In this document: positions 36,467 through 46,784 of the stretch, in pieces | How the letters are laid out: each line of letters begins with the position of its first letter | Numbering within the stretch: the stretch's first letter is position 1 | DNA from: an uncultured Arenicella sp. | Lineage (GTDB): Bacteria > Pseudomonadota > Gammaproteobacteria > Arenicellales > Arenicellaceae | Direction of reading: 5' to 3' | Assembly: GCA_937918955.1 (NCBI GenBank) | Contig: CAKZRZ010000194.1 | Coordinates: 1-48,007 of the forward strand | Length of the DNA: 48,007 nucleotides | Notes under the pieces: generated by a model | Databases searched by the model: none | Told to the model about the DNA's origin: nothing | The model's input: only the letters and a program-made list of their open reading frames with translations | Program-made: the position numbers and the translations under genes

Positions 36467-37207
36467 ATGTTTGAATTAATACTCCTCGTGATCACTGGCA
36501 TCGCTACCGGCTTTTTAAATGTAATGGCTGGTGGTGGCTCTATGTTGTCAGTGCCGATCATGATTTTTCTGGGTGTACCGGGCACGGTTGCCAACGGCAC
36601 TAATCGCATTGCGATCTTGCCGCAAAATATTTCAGCTGTCTGGGCTTTCTATCGCAAAGGTTTTAGCAACTTCAAGCTAAGTTTAAGCTTGGGTGCTTGC
36701 ACGATTCCTGGCACCTTGATTGGCGCAAGCTTAGCGAGTCGAATCCCAAGCGATCAATTCAATAGCATACTCGCGTTGATTATGGTGCTGGTTTTGGTAG
36801 TAATGGCATTACCTCAAGCAAAAACGATCGAGCAAAACCAATCGCCGAGCAAGAATCGTTTGATAGCAGGACACGCCCTGATGGTGTTGATCGGCTTCTG
36901 GGGTGGTTTTATCCATATCGGTGTCGGGTTTCTACTAATGCCAGCTTTGAATCGTGTTATGCAACTTGACCTTGTTAGCACCAACGCGCATAAGGTCTTC
37001 ATTGTCTTGTGTTATACGGTGGTAGCTTTGATGGTGTTTGCCTCTCAGCTCGAGCTTGTATGGAAGTACGGTATCGCGCTGGGAATAGGCACTTCGATTG
37101 GCGCTGCAATTGCGGCAAATATGCAGATCAAAAAAGGCATTGGGCCAATTAAAATCACGCTTAATATCGTCATTGTTGCATTTATTATCAAATTGCTTTT
37201 TTTCTAG
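36467..37207 (+). CDS. Sulfite exporter TauE/SafE family permease
   Basis: GIATGFLNVMAGGGSMLSVPIMIFLGVPGTVANGTNRIAI; hydrophobic throughout. Confidence 0.9.
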   Translation: MFELILLVITGIATGFLNVMAGGGSMLSVPIMIFLGVPGTVANGTNRIAILPQNISAVWAFYRKGFSNFKLSLSLGACTIPGTLIGASLASRIPSDQFNSILALIMVLVLVVMALPQAKTIEQNQSPSKNRLIAGHALMVLIGFWGGFIHIGVGFLLMPALNRVMQLDLVSTNAHKVFIVLCYTVVALMVFASQLELVWKYGIALGIGTSIGAAIAANMQIKKGIGPIKITLNIVIVAFIIKLLFF

Positions 37208-37264
37208 GCTCATTTTTCACCTCCTTCGAACTCGATGTGAACGCTCGGGTCTCACTCTAATTCT

Positions 37265-38557
37265 ATGCATATTGAAGATCAAAACATGGCGCTCGACTTT
37301 GATCGAGCCCATATCTGGCACCCCTACACTTCAGCAACCCATCCATTACCAACTCAATTAGTAGAGAGCGCTAACGGTGTACGACTATGTTTAGCCGACG
37401 GTCGCGAGTTAATCGATGGCATGGCCTCATGGTGGTGCGCGATCCATGGGTACAACCATCCTAGATTAAACGAAGCAGCAAAAGCACAAATCGATAAAAT
37501 GTCGCACGTAATGTTCGGCGGCATAACACATCAACCTGCTATCGATTTATGCAGACGCCTCATTGATATCACACCCGCTCGCTTACAGCATGTATTCCTC
37601 GCGGATTCTGGTTCTATCAGTGTCGAAGTAGCTATGAAAATGGCAGTGCAATATTGGCAAGCTAAAGCAAAACCATCTAAAGTTAAGATGCTATCCCTGC
37701 GAGGCGGATATCACGGAGATACCTTCGCTGCGATGTCAGTGTGCGACCCAGATACTGGTATGCACCATCTATTTAACAATGCGGTTATAAAACAGCTGTT
37801 TACCGAACGCCCACAATGTCGTTTTAATGATGAGTTTGATCAAGCGAGTACCGACGACCTAGAGCGGATGCTCACTAAACATCATCACGAAATAGCGGCA
37901 ATCACTCTTGAGCCGATTGTTCAGGGTGCGGGCGGTATGTGGTTTTACCATCCCGAGTACTTAACGCGCGTGAGAGAACTGTGCGATCGATTTAATGTAC
38001 TCTTAATCGCCGATGAAATTGCCACGGGCTTTGGGCGTACTGGAAAACTATTCGCTTGCGAGTGGGCCAATATTGAACCGGATATATTGTGCCTAGGTAA
38101 GGCTTTAACAGGCGGGTATATGACGCTTGCGGCGACACTCGCGAGCGCTGAAGTCGCTAATGGTATTTCAGCAAACGGCGGTGTTTTTATGCATGGCCCG
38201 ACCTTTATGGGCAATCCGCTAGCTTGCGCCGTCGCTAACGCCAGTATCGATGTCTTGTTTGAAAACGATTGGCACAAAAATGTCAGCCGGATTGAAACTA
38301 AGCTAGAAAAAGAGCTTCAAAATGCCAAGGCGCTAAGCTCAGTAGAAGATGTGCGAGTGCTTGGAGCGATTGGCGTAATCGAGATGAAAAAAGCCATCGA
38401 CACGGTAGCTGCTCAAGCGTTTTTCGTTAAACGAGGTGTATGGGTTCGCCCTTTTGGCAAGCTGTTATACATAATGCCGCCCTACTCGATTAGCAGTGAG
38501 GAATTGTCTATGGTGTGCCTAGCGATGATTGAATTCGCTCAGGAGCAAACTGCCTAG
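37265..38557 (+). CDS. bioA: Adenosylmethionine-8-amino-7-oxononanoate aminotransferase
   Basis: IWHPYTSATHPLP; GMASWWCAIHGYNHPRLNEAAKAQIDKMSHVMFGG; LSLRGGYHGDTFAAMSV; LIADEIATGFGRTGKLFACEW; LGKALTGGYMTLA. Confidence 0.94.
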   Translation: MHIEDQNMALDFDRAHIWHPYTSATHPLPTQLVESANGVRLCLADGRELIDGMASWWCAIHGYNHPRLNEAAKAQIDKMSHVMFGGITHQPAIDLCRRLIDITPARLQHVFLADSGSISVEVAMKMAVQYWQAKAKPSKVKMLSLRGGYHGDTFAAMSVCDPDTGMHHLFNNAVIKQLFTERPQCRFNDEFDQASTDDLERMLTKHHHEIAAITLEPIVQGAGGMWFYHPEYLTRVRELCDRFNVLLIADEIATGFGRTGKLFACEWANIEPDILCLGKALTGGYMTLAATLASAEVANGISANGGVFMHGPTFMGNPLACAVANASIDVLFENDWHKNVSRIETKLEKELQNAKALSSVEDVRVLGAIGVIEMKKAIDTVAAQAFFVKRGVWVRPFGKLLYIMPPYSISSEELSMVCLAMIEFAQEQTA

Positions 38558-38648
38558 AGCTGGTCGACTGCCTGGAGCTGATCGACTGCCTAGAGCCGAT
38601 CAATAGCCTAGAGCCGATTAATAGCCTAGAGCCAATTAACAGCCTAGC
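38550..38648. repeat. 18-bp tandem repeat array, five full units plus a partial
   Basis: CTGCCTAGAGCTGGTCGA / CTGCCTGGAGCTGATCGA / CTGCCTAGAGCCGATCAA / TAGCCTAGAGCCGATTAA / TAGCCTAGAGCCAATTAA / CAGCCTAGC. Confidence 0.9.
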
Positions 38649-39921
38649 GTTTCTTTTTAAGCTCACTAAAATAATCGACATCAGTCGAAAGCCCAAGTAC
38701 CTCTCGGCGAACCATATCCATTGCCAACGCGGTTGCGGTGCGTTGAAATGCAATTCGCCCCATAGGTAAAAAGAATTTGCGCGCTTTGATCGCGCCAGCG
38801 CGACCCCAGGCCATCCAAACTAGTCCTACTGGCTTTTCATCACTGCCGCCCGTTGGGCCAGCGATACCTGATATTGATATCGCAATGTCGGCCGATGATT
38901 CCAGCAAAGCCCCTTCCGCCATCGCGATAACGCTCTCTTGACTGACTGCGCCGTGTTGCTCAAGTAAGTCCTCAGCAACGCCAAGAGTTTTAGTTTTCAT
39001 ACGGTTCGAGTAGACAACAAAGCCCGCTTCAAACACCTCAGAAGAACCGGCTTCGCTGGTAATGCCCGAGGCAATCTGACCACCGGTACATGATTCAGCG
39101 GTTGTGACCGTTAAGCCCTTTTGTTGCAAAGCTAAGTTGAGTGCTTGGCTTAATCGAACACTGTCTCTGCCGATTACATAGTCTGAAAAGTGAGCTTCAA
39201 ATTTATCAGCCCATTGTTGATTTAGCTCTAAGAATTCATCACCAACAGTCGCGAATTTCACTTCAATTACTGGCAGCTGCACGCGAAAACCTAATTCCAC
39301 TTCGGCCGGCCAATCGGGGAAAATTTCGTTAACCGTGTCTTGTAAACCTGATTCAGTAATTCCGAATATGCGTAATCGTGTAATTGTACTGCGCGCCTCG
39401 ATATTTCCATGCTCTCGAATCAATGGCAAAATGTGATTTTCGACCATCGGTTTGAACTCACTCGGCACGCCTGGAGTACACATGATTAGGCAATCGTTGA
39501 ACACACAACGAAAGCCCATCGCCGAGCCATTAGGGTTATCAATGATCTCGCACGCAGCCGGCAACTCGGTTTGCTTTAAGTTGGATTCGGTCATCACAAA
39601 GCCGCGGCGGGTCGCCCACTCATCAAGCTTGGCATAAGCGTCTGCGTTGCGTGTTAATGGCGAATCGATCGCGTTCGATAAAGCTAAAGCCGTAAGGTCA
39701 TCAACGGTTGGGCCTAAACCACCGTTAATAACTAACACATCCGAGACAGCAGCCAACTCTTGAATTGAACTAATCAGCAGTGACGTGTCATCGCCGACCA
39801 CTTTTTTGATATAGGGTACTAAACTCAGGTCCTTTAGAGACTGCGCAATATAGGCCGAGTTGGAATCGACGGTATCGCCGCTCATAAGTTCATTGCCGGT
39901 TAACAATAGCGATATCTTCAT
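38644..39921 (-). CDS. cinA: CinA family protein (competence/damage-inducible; NMN amidase)
   Basis: MKISLLLTGNELMSGDTVDSNSAYIAQSL; INGGLGPTVDDLT; TVTTAESCTGGQIASGITSEAGSSEVFEAGFVVYSN. Start set at MKISLL. Confidence 0.92.
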   Translation of the reverse strand: MKISLLLTGNELMSGDTVDSNSAYIAQSLKDLSLVPYIKKVVGDDTSLLISSIQELAAVSDVLVINGGLGPTVDDLTALALSNAIDSPLTRNADAYAKLDEWATRRGFVMTESNLKQTELPAACEIIDNPNGSAMGFRCVFNDCLIMCTPGVPSEFKPMVENHILPLIREHGNIEARSTITRLRIFGITESGLQDTVNEIFPDWPAEVELGFRVQLPVIEVKFATVGDEFLELNQQWADKFEAHFSDYVIGRDSVRLSQALNLALQQKGLTVTTAESCTGGQIASGITSEAGSSEVFEAGFVVYSNRMKTKTLGVAEDLLEQHGAVSQESVIAMAEGALLESSADIAISISGIAGPTGGSDEKPVGLVWMAWGRAGAIKARKFFLPMGRIAFQRTATALAMDMVRREVLGLSTDVDYFSELKKKR

Positions 39922-39941
39922 GACGAGTTCTCTAAATACTG

Positions 39942-40550
39942 TTAGTGCAAATTCTGCTTCAATAGATCTTCTGCCGCGTGGCGCATACGGGTGCGCTCCC
40001 ACACCAAGCGAAACTTACCGCCACCCTTTTGTTGCCAAAGAACCGCCGCTCTAATTGCGGCAAGCAACATCGTTCTTACCTTCTCTGGCACGCCCTCTTG
40101 CTGCAAGTGCTCTTGCTCACCTTGGACGATGATTTGCGGGCGCAGCACACTGATATGAGATTGATAGGTGTTAGAACAGGCGTCGATCAATTCATCATTC
40201 GAATAACTACTCAAGCGCTCAACCGACTGTCCAAACGCTGCAAACTTTTGATCATCTCGATAGAGCTGTGTCTGCAGTTGCAATATAGACATCATATAAC
40301 GCAACAATTCTAAATCGTCGCCAGCGGTTGAGTTGAGCGCACCATCTTTTAGTAGTGCTAACCCTGATCGAAGGCCGTCTATTCCGCCAAAAACGGCCGG
40401 TGTGTTAAGTGCATCGAGCACTAAAATTGACTGCAAGCTATTTTCAAAAGCATCGTCCTTAGCGAGACCTGTACGCGCCAACGACTGAACCTGTTGACAG
40501 GCTTGCAAGACACCAGCAAGAGCGATGGTTCTTTCTTGAATGAGATTCAT
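39942..40550 (-). CDS. hflD: High-frequency lysogenization protein HflD homolog
   Basis: ERTIALAGVLQACQQVQSLARTG...SILVLDALNTPAVFGGIDGLRSGL; size ~200 aa. Confidence 0.88.
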   Translation of the reverse strand: MNLIQERTIALAGVLQACQQVQSLARTGLAKDDAFENSLQSILVLDALNTPAVFGGIDGLRSGLALLKDGALNSTAGDDLELLRYMMSILQLQTQLYRDDQKFAAFGQSVERLSSYSNDELIDACSNTYQSHISVLRPQIIVQGEQEHLQQEGVPEKVRTMLLAAIRAAVLWQQKGGGKFRLVWERTRMRHAAEDLLKQNLH

Positions 40551-40583
40551 ATGCGAAGGTTTACTTAGTTTTTGTGGCTTATG

Positions 40584-40628
40584 TTTTGTTGATTCAGGTT
40601 TTCTTGATTCAAGTTTTCTTGATTCAAA
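40584..40628. repeat. 15-bp tandem repeat, three units, upstream of hflD
   Basis: GTTTTGTTGATTCAG / GTTTTCTTGATTCAA / GTTTTCTTGATTCAA. Confidence 0.85.
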
Positions 40629-40644
40629 TTATCATGACTTAAAC

Positions 40645-42744
40645 TCAATCAGTCGTAGCGCTGAGAATTCGGCGATAAAAGTTTAACTCTTTTCGCCAAG
40701 CATCAATGTTATTCGACGGCTGCTTAAAGCCATGGGCTTCATCCGGGTACTCAACGTACTCATGATCTATATTAGCCTGCTTTAACACGGCGATCACTTC
40801 TTCAGAAACCGCTGGCGGTACAACGCGATCTAGACTGCCTTGAAAAATAATCATAGCGCTCTTTAATCGGTTCATTTTATGAATCGGCGAACGCTGATAA
40901 AATCGACTGGCTTGAGTATTGGCACGAATTTCATCAAATTCTTCATCAATCAATCGATCAGTATAATGCTTTTCAAATTTATGTGTCGTTTCCGCCAAGG
41001 TAACAAGATTGCCAATGCCATAATAACAAGCCCCAACACGAAATAAGTCTGGGTATTCAGTAAGTGCGCGCAAAACAGCATAGCCACCTGCGCTCTTACC
41101 TCGTATGCAAATACGCGCTGGGTCGACCTTGCCTTGATCTATCAGTGATAGTACGCCATCGGCGATGTCACTGGCGTCAAGCTCGCCCCACTCGCCATAA
41201 AGAGCATCTCGAAAACCACGACCATAGCCCGAACTGCCTCGGTGATTCACTTCCAAAATGGCAAACCCTCGGGAGGTCCAGAACTGTTTTTGTAAATCAA
41301 AGTGTCCATAGGCACGTGCCGTCGGCCCCCCATGGACCATCACTAACAGTGGAGGTTTCGCCGAGCTCGACGTTCTTGCATGTTCGCTGCCATTACTTGG
41401 AGCGTAATAAAAACCGTGCGCGTATTCACCGTCTCGACATGGGTATGAAATAGCCTCGGCAGCGCTGATATCAAACTCAGAGCCTGATCTACCAATTTTA
41501 GGCTGAGGCTCAACCTCGATAGACTGACTTAACACATTGTTGTCATCGAGCCTAAGACTAACGATGCAGGGCGATTGATCAAAGGCTAAACGTTCAAATA
41601 TCAGGCGCCCCTTTGCATTACTGTCTAAATGTTGGAGTGTTGCGGGACTGTCATCAAATTGCTCTTCCAATGAATTAGATGAAGCGTCCGTGGATAAGTC
41701 TACTGGGGCAAAATCGACGATAGATTTGCAACCTAAGCTGGCCTCGTCGATAACCATTAGCTCATCACCAACCGGCCCGCTTGCAACTGCGGCGATTTTC
41801 GAATCACTCAGTTGCACAATACGTTTATCTCCATAAACCCAATGCGGATAACCGTATTCGCGTTGCTCATGGCTCAGTTTTGATACATTTTCGCTGATTG
41901 GATCATAAACATGAACGTTCCAAAAATTCTCGGCAGACTCACTCGACTTATCTCCGTAATCGGCCGAAAAAAACAACTTGCCACTGCGGCCAAACATCAG
42001 TTGGCAAACACTGACATCACACTCTGAGCCCGGCCATGTGACGACCCGCTGATTTTGAACTACGATATTGCTGCCATCTATCACAATGTCGGCAATGCAA
42101 AGCTCATTGGCATCCCATGGCATATTAGGATGATTCCACTGCACCCATGCGATTTGAGCCTTCGATACGCTGCCCTCATGCTGTATTGGACTGACAACAA
42201 GGTTACAGTAAAAGTCTGCACCCTTAATTACTATTGATGGGCTTAAATACTCACCACTTGGCGATATCGTTGCAATACCCATGAGGTTTTGATCATGCGG
42301 AATATCGACTTGCTCTTGTTCAACAATGGCGAGATAACACCGCTCACCAAGCCTATTGACATCGGTATACAAAAAACGGGTTTCGTCAGTTGGTTTTACT
42401 GTCAATCGACGTACTTCGCCAATACCGTCAATGCTTACCGACTGCGCATATAAGCACTGATCACTTTGATTTGCGAAGACTAACTCTTGACCTAGCAACC
42501 AAAATGGCTTGCCACCATATTCGTTGACTTTAGTTTGCAACTTGAATGGCGACGGAGTAAGGCATTGAATTTGATCATTCGAGTGCAACATTAAAACCTG
42601 CCGGTTATCACTCAAGTTTTTACTAACACTGACGAAGCGTTGATCGTCAGGATACGAGCTTAGAAATGTAGGATAAGAATACGATACAGAACCGGCGAAT
42701 ACCGTCTCTAAACTCAGCCCAGACTTCCAATCGAGATAGTCCAT
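40645..42744 (-). CDS. S9 family (prolyl oligopeptidase-like) peptidase
   Basis: PPLLVMVHGGPTARAYGHFDLQKQFWTSRGFAILEVNHRGSSGYGRGFRDAL; ICIRGKSAGGYAVLRAL; FQGSLDRVVPP; YPDEAHGF. Confidence 0.92.
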   Translation of the reverse strand: MDYLDWKSGLSLETVFAGSVSYSYPTFLSSYPDDQRFVSVSKNLSDNRQVLMLHSNDQIQCLTPSPFKLQTKVNEYGGKPFWLLGQELVFANQSDQCLYAQSVSIDGIGEVRRLTVKPTDETRFLYTDVNRLGERCYLAIVEQEQVDIPHDQNLMGIATISPSGEYLSPSIVIKGADFYCNLVVSPIQHEGSVSKAQIAWVQWNHPNMPWDANELCIADIVIDGSNIVVQNQRVVTWPGSECDVSVCQLMFGRSGKLFFSADYGDKSSESAENFWNVHVYDPISENVSKLSHEQREYGYPHWVYGDKRIVQLSDSKIAAVASGPVGDELMVIDEASLGCKSIVDFAPVDLSTDASSNSLEEQFDDSPATLQHLDSNAKGRLIFERLAFDQSPCIVSLRLDDNNVLSQSIEVEPQPKIGRSGSEFDISAAEAISYPCRDGEYAHGFYYAPSNGSEHARTSSSAKPPLLVMVHGGPTARAYGHFDLQKQFWTSRGFAILEVNHRGSSGYGRGFRDALYGEWGELDASDIADGVLSLIDQGKVDPARICIRGKSAGGYAVLRALTEYPDLFRVGACYYGIGNLVTLAETTHKFEKHYTDRLIDEEFDEIRANTQASRFYQRSPIHKMNRLKSAMIIFQGSLDRVVPPAVSEEVIAVLKQANIDHEYVEYPDEAHGFKQPSNNIDAWRKELNFYRRILSATTD

Positions 42745-42805
42745 ATATGACCTTAGATAGTTAGGTAAACCTTAAACAATTAATTTGCAGAGAGCGAATA
42801 AATCG

Positions 42806-43384
42806 CTATTGCGCCTTAGCCCAAGTCAATGTGTCGCCAAGCAAAATATCATGCTTTTTAAAAAAACCAGGGTGCACTTCAAATGCATATAAAATAGGCC
42901 TATTTGGGCTATAAAGCGGCTTTTTACGCTGCAGTAATGAATACGGTTTCATAGCCTGAATACTCTCAAGCCGGCCGCGTTTATCAACAAAAGCAATATC
43001 AATTGGAGCAACAACATTGTTCATATGAAAGCTCGGGATTGACTCTCGCTGAAAAACAAACAAGATCGGCATCGCTTCAATAGTCTCAGCACAGACTCGT
43101 TGAAAGCCCGCCGCTCGAGTCGCATTGTTATCGGCAAGTTTAGCCGTTACGCTATGCTGGCTCCCGTCTTTACGGCTTATAGTCACCTCGATGAGAGGCA
43201 TCGCTTGCAACGCGGCGTTATCTAATTCGCAATTAGCGGGCGCTTTAGGTACTGACCCTTTTTTTACGCTGGCCGCATCAGGAACAGACTCAGCCTTTGC
43301 GCAAGACACACTAAGCAAGCAGGCTGCAAGCACCAACGTTTTAAAGATCGATACTTGAAGAGAAGTCGTTAAGATCAGTTTCAT
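42806..43384 (-). CDS. DUF192 family protein, probable lipoprotein/exported
   Basis: LAACLLSVSC lipobox-like; NNATRAAGFQRVCAETIEAMPILFVFQRESIPSFHMNNVVAPIDIAFVDKRGRL. Confidence 0.88.
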   Translation of the reverse strand: MKLILTTSLQVSIFKTLVLAACLLSVSCAKAESVPDAASVKKGSVPKAPANCELDNAALQAMPLIEVTISRKDGSQHSVTAKLADNNATRAAGFQRVCAETIEAMPILFVFQRESIPSFHMNNVVAPIDIAFVDKRGRLESIQAMKPYSLLQRKKPLYSPNRPILYAFEVHPGFFKKHDILLGDTLTWAKAQ

Positions 43385-43405
43385 CTCGATTAATAGAGTT
43401 TTACG

Positions 43406-44353
43406 CTAGCTGATTGAATCACGCATAATTCGTTGAATTTTTTCAGCAAGTTGCAATGCCCGTAAACCTTGTAAACCAGTCACCATTGGCATTGCCTTGC
43501 CTTCAGCCACCTCTATGAAGTGAGCGAGTTCAACTTGTAAGGGTTGTTCTGCGTCAAACTTAATATGTTCAACCTCTAAATCTGGAAACTCACTGCCTTC
43601 TGGCGGTTCGCCCTTAGTAACAATATCCAGCTCTTGATCCATAAGGTTAACCCCGTAATAGCCTTCTGGGCCGAATACTCTAAAACGTCTAAAGCGCTTA
43701 TTCGAAACTCGGCTAGCGGTTATATTCGCCACAGCACCACTGGGGAAACCAAGACGAACATTGGCGAGATCTACGTGATCGGTTATAACCGATGAACCAA
43801 TCGCTTGAACGTTTTCAGGCTCTTCATCAACAAGCGACAACACCAAGTCTAGATCGTGAATCATCAAATCGGTGATAACGTCGACGTCCGTCGCACGCTC
43901 AACAAACGTTCCTAGACGATGAACTTCAATGTACTTCGGCTCAGCAACTTTATTGGCGACCGCCCTTAGAGCCGGGTTGTAACGCTCCAAATGACCGATT
44001 AGAAATGGCGCTTCGTTCTGCGCGGCAAGGTCGACCAGCTTACGAGCTTCATCTACGGTAGCCGCAATTGGCTTCTCCATTAGAGTGGCGATGCCGGCTT
44101 CGAGAAATGGCTGAGCGACGTCATAATGTAAGGAAGTTGGCACCACAATGCTTACCGCGTCGACCTTATCGATCATTTCCAAGTAGTTACTGGTGCACTC
44201 GCAGCCGTATGATTCAGCAAGTTTTGAAACAGTATCTTGGTCTGTATCGGCCAGCATCACCAATTCAACGTTATCCATTTCGTGATAGATCTTTGCGTGT
44301 ATTTGGCCTAAATAGCCTACCCCTACAACGCCGACTCTGGTTTTCTTGCTCAT
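43406..44353 (-). CDS. Gfo/Idh/MocA family oxidoreductase
   Basis: RVGVVGVGYLGQIHAKIYHEMDNVELVMLADTD; LMEKPIAATVDEARKLV; MIHDLDLVLSL. Confidence 0.92.
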   Translation of the reverse strand: MSKKTRVGVVGVGYLGQIHAKIYHEMDNVELVMLADTDQDTVSKLAESYGCECTSNYLEMIDKVDAVSIVVPTSLHYDVAQPFLEAGIATLMEKPIAATVDEARKLVDLAAQNEAPFLIGHLERYNPALRAVANKVAEPKYIEVHRLGTFVERATDVDVITDLMIHDLDLVLSLVDEEPENVQAIGSSVITDHVDLANVRLGFPSGAVANITASRVSNKRFRRFRVFGPEGYYGVNLMDQELDIVTKGEPPEGSEFPDLEVEHIKFDAEQPLQVELAHFIEVAEGKAMPMVTGLQGLRALQLAEKIQRIMRDSIS

Positions 44354-44539
44354 AAATTTCTAAGTAATTTAAATTCTGCTACTAGTTTCGCTACAAACAA
44401 TTGCGGCGCACCCTGAGCGGATTATACGCCAATTTATGCATTCGTGAGGCAGTCGATCAAGGCTTTTATGTTTGCGCGGCTCATTCCTGTCTCATCGCTA
44501 GCTCAATGGTGTAAACTTAGGCTACGATTTAACGACCCA

Positions 44540-45784
44540 ATGCCGAAAATTAGCGGCAACATATACGTGTCAAATATCATTCTTCTGAATATCTCCGGCG
44601 AAGACCGTATTGGCTTATCCGCTGATTTCTACTCGGTTATAGAGGCCATCGACGTACGCATTCTAGATATTGGTCAATCGGTTATCCACAACCATGTCTC
44701 ACAAGGCATTTTGTTGCAATTACCCGAAGATCAAAATCAGGCTCAACTCAAATGGCAAATACTCCAGCAGGCTGAGTCCTTAGGCTTAAAGGTAAAGATT
44801 CGAGATATTAGTGATCAGGACTATCGTCACTGGGTAAAACAGCAAGGCGCTGATCGTTACATTCTAACACTGCTCACTCGCGAAGTTAGCGCTGAAGAAA
44901 TTGCCCGAGTAACCAAAGTCACCGCTGAGCAAGGCCTGAATATTCATGATATCGCGCGACTCAGCGGCCGTTTAGATCTAAACGAACCGGTTAGCAACGA
45001 CACCAAATCTTGCGTTGAATTCAGAGTTCAGGGAAAACCCAAAGACCCTGCATCCATGCGAGCTAAATTTTTGAGTATTGCCAGCGAGCTCGACGTCGAT
45101 ATCGCCATTCAGCAAGACAATGCTTACCGACGCAGTCGACGACTGGTTTGCTTCGACATGGACTCAACGCTGATCAAGGCGGAAGTTATTGATGAACTAG
45201 CGAAACGTGCGGGCGTTGGTGAACAGGTTGCGAAAATCACTGAAAGCGCAATGCAAGGAGAAATAGATTTCAGTGAGAGTTTTCGTCAAAGAATGGCCCT
45301 GCTCGAAGGGTTAAGCGAAGACATTCTCGAAGACATTGCTGTCAATTTGCCCATGATGGAAGGAGCCGAAAAGCTGATTCGTAATCTCAACGCTTATGGC
45401 TTTAAAACGGCGATACTGTCTGGCGGATTTAACTATTTTGGCAACTACCTAAAAGATCGCTTAGGCATTGACCATGTTTACGCTAACACACTTGAAATAG
45501 AAGACGGCAAACTCACCGGTCGAGCGATAGAGCCGATCGTCAATGCTGAGCGTAAAGCAGTCTTACTAAAGCAAATTGCCGAAGAAGAAGGTTTAGACCC
45601 TCAACAAACCATTGCGGTTGGTGACGGCGCCAACGATCTATTAATGCTAAGCACCGCAGGCTTAGGTATCGCGTTTAGAGCAAAACCGTTAGTACGTGAA
45701 TCAGCCAAACAGTCGTTGTCAACGCATGGTTTAGACAGCATTTTGTATCTATTAGGCTTTAATGACCAAGATATATTGAGCTAG
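44540..45784 (+). CDS. serB: Phosphoserine phosphatase (ACT-HAD)
   Basis: ILLNISGEDRIGLSADFYSVIE (ACT); LVCFDMDSTLIKAEVIDELAKRAGVGEQVAKITESAMQGEIDFSESFRQRMALLEGL; VGDGANDLLML. Start MPKIS preferred to 44444. Confidence 0.95.
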   Translation: MPKISGNIYVSNIILLNISGEDRIGLSADFYSVIEAIDVRILDIGQSVIHNHVSQGILLQLPEDQNQAQLKWQILQQAESLGLKVKIRDISDQDYRHWVKQQGADRYILTLLTREVSAEEIARVTKVTAEQGLNIHDIARLSGRLDLNEPVSNDTKSCVEFRVQGKPKDPASMRAKFLSIASELDVDIAIQQDNAYRRSRRLVCFDMDSTLIKAEVIDELAKRAGVGEQVAKITESAMQGEIDFSESFRQRMALLEGLSEDILEDIAVNLPMMEGAEKLIRNLNAYGFKTAILSGGFNYFGNYLKDRLGIDHVYANTLEIEDGKLTGRAIEPIVNAERKAVLLKQIAEEEGLDPQQTIAVGDGANDLLMLSTAGLGIAFRAKPLVRESAKQSLSTHGLDSILYLLGFNDQDILS

Positions 45785-45823
45785 CCTATCCTTGATATTA
45801 GCGATAATAAGGCGACCCCGTAT

Positions 45824-46699
45824 TTAGCTCGGATCGCCTAGCTCAACCTCAATATTGTCAATCAAGCGAGCTTTGCCCAATTGAGCAGCGGCTAAAATAA
45901 CCAGTTTTGTATCGCCTTTCTTGGCAGGCTTTAAATCTCGCTGTCGACAAACAGTGATGTATTGAGGCTTGAAACCCAATTTTCTCAATTGGCTTTTTGT
46001 ATCATCTTCCATTTCCTTTAAGGCCTTCTTCGACACTACGGCGGACTTGAGTTTAAGAGCGTCCGACATAGCGCGCAAAGATTGCTGCAAACTTGGTGCA
46101 ACGGCTAATTGTTTTTCGGTGAGATAACCATTGCGCGACGATAGTGCTAAGCCCTCCTCTGAGCGCACTGTATCAACGCCAACAATTTGTATCGGGTAGG
46201 CTAAATCCTCAACCATGCGACGAATAATCGCTATCTGTTGATAGTCCTTATTTCCGAAAACCGCGATGTCAGGCTGCACCATATTAAACAAGCGGCTAAC
46301 TACCGTGGTGACGCCATAAAAATGCTCAGGCCGATCTTTACCACAATACATATCGCCAATCTTAGGCACGTACACCACGGTTTGCTCATCAATATCACCG
46401 GGGTACATCGTTTCTTGCTCTGGCAAAAATAGTAGATCAGCACCTATTTCAGCCAAGCTGCGAGCATCTTCTTCGGGGGTTGATGGGTAATTGGCGAGGT
46501 CTTCGTTTTTACCAAACTGCGTTGGATTAACATAAATACTCACCACTACAAATTCAGCGCGACGCTTCGCAAGGCGGACTAGCTCTAGGTGGCCCTCATG
46601 CAAATTCCCCATGGTTGGCACAAAGCCGATTGTCTTTTTATCTTTACGAGCCGCTTGTACCGCCGCTCGCAATGATGAAACTCGTTGAACTTTATTCAC
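45824..46699 (-). CDS. panC: Pantoate--beta-alanine ligase
   Basis: IGFVPTMGNLHEGHLELVRLAK; SIYVNPTQFGKNEDLANYP; FGNKDYQQIAIIRRMVEDL; GLALSSRNGYL. Confidence 0.96.
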   Translation of the reverse strand: MNKVQRVSSLRAAVQAARKDKKTIGFVPTMGNLHEGHLELVRLAKRRAEFVVVSIYVNPTQFGKNEDLANYPSTPEEDARSLAEIGADLLFLPEQETMYPGDIDEQTVVYVPKIGDMYCGKDRPEHFYGVTTVVSRLFNMVQPDIAVFGNKDYQQIAIIRRMVEDLAYPIQIVGVDTVRSEEGLALSSRNGYLTEKQLAVAPSLQQSLRAMSDALKLKSAVVSKKALKEMEDDTKSQLRKLGFKPQYITVCRQRDLKPAKKGDTKLVILAAAQLGKARLIDNIEVELGDPS

Positions 46700-46784
46700 T
46701 TCCTAACCTTTTTATTATCGGCATTACCGATTGCTCGACTCGTCTTTGAGCCTAAACGTTAACTGCTAATATATACGCGCCAGA

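Noticed and set aside
38508-38753. 81-aa minus ORF with LLIGSR repeats
   Set aside because: Produced by the 18-bp (multiple of 3) tandem array and antisense to bioA/overlapping cinA.
41064-41453. 129-aa plus ORF inside the S9 peptidase region
   Set aside because: Antisense to a well-supported peptidase; no domain or RBS evidence.
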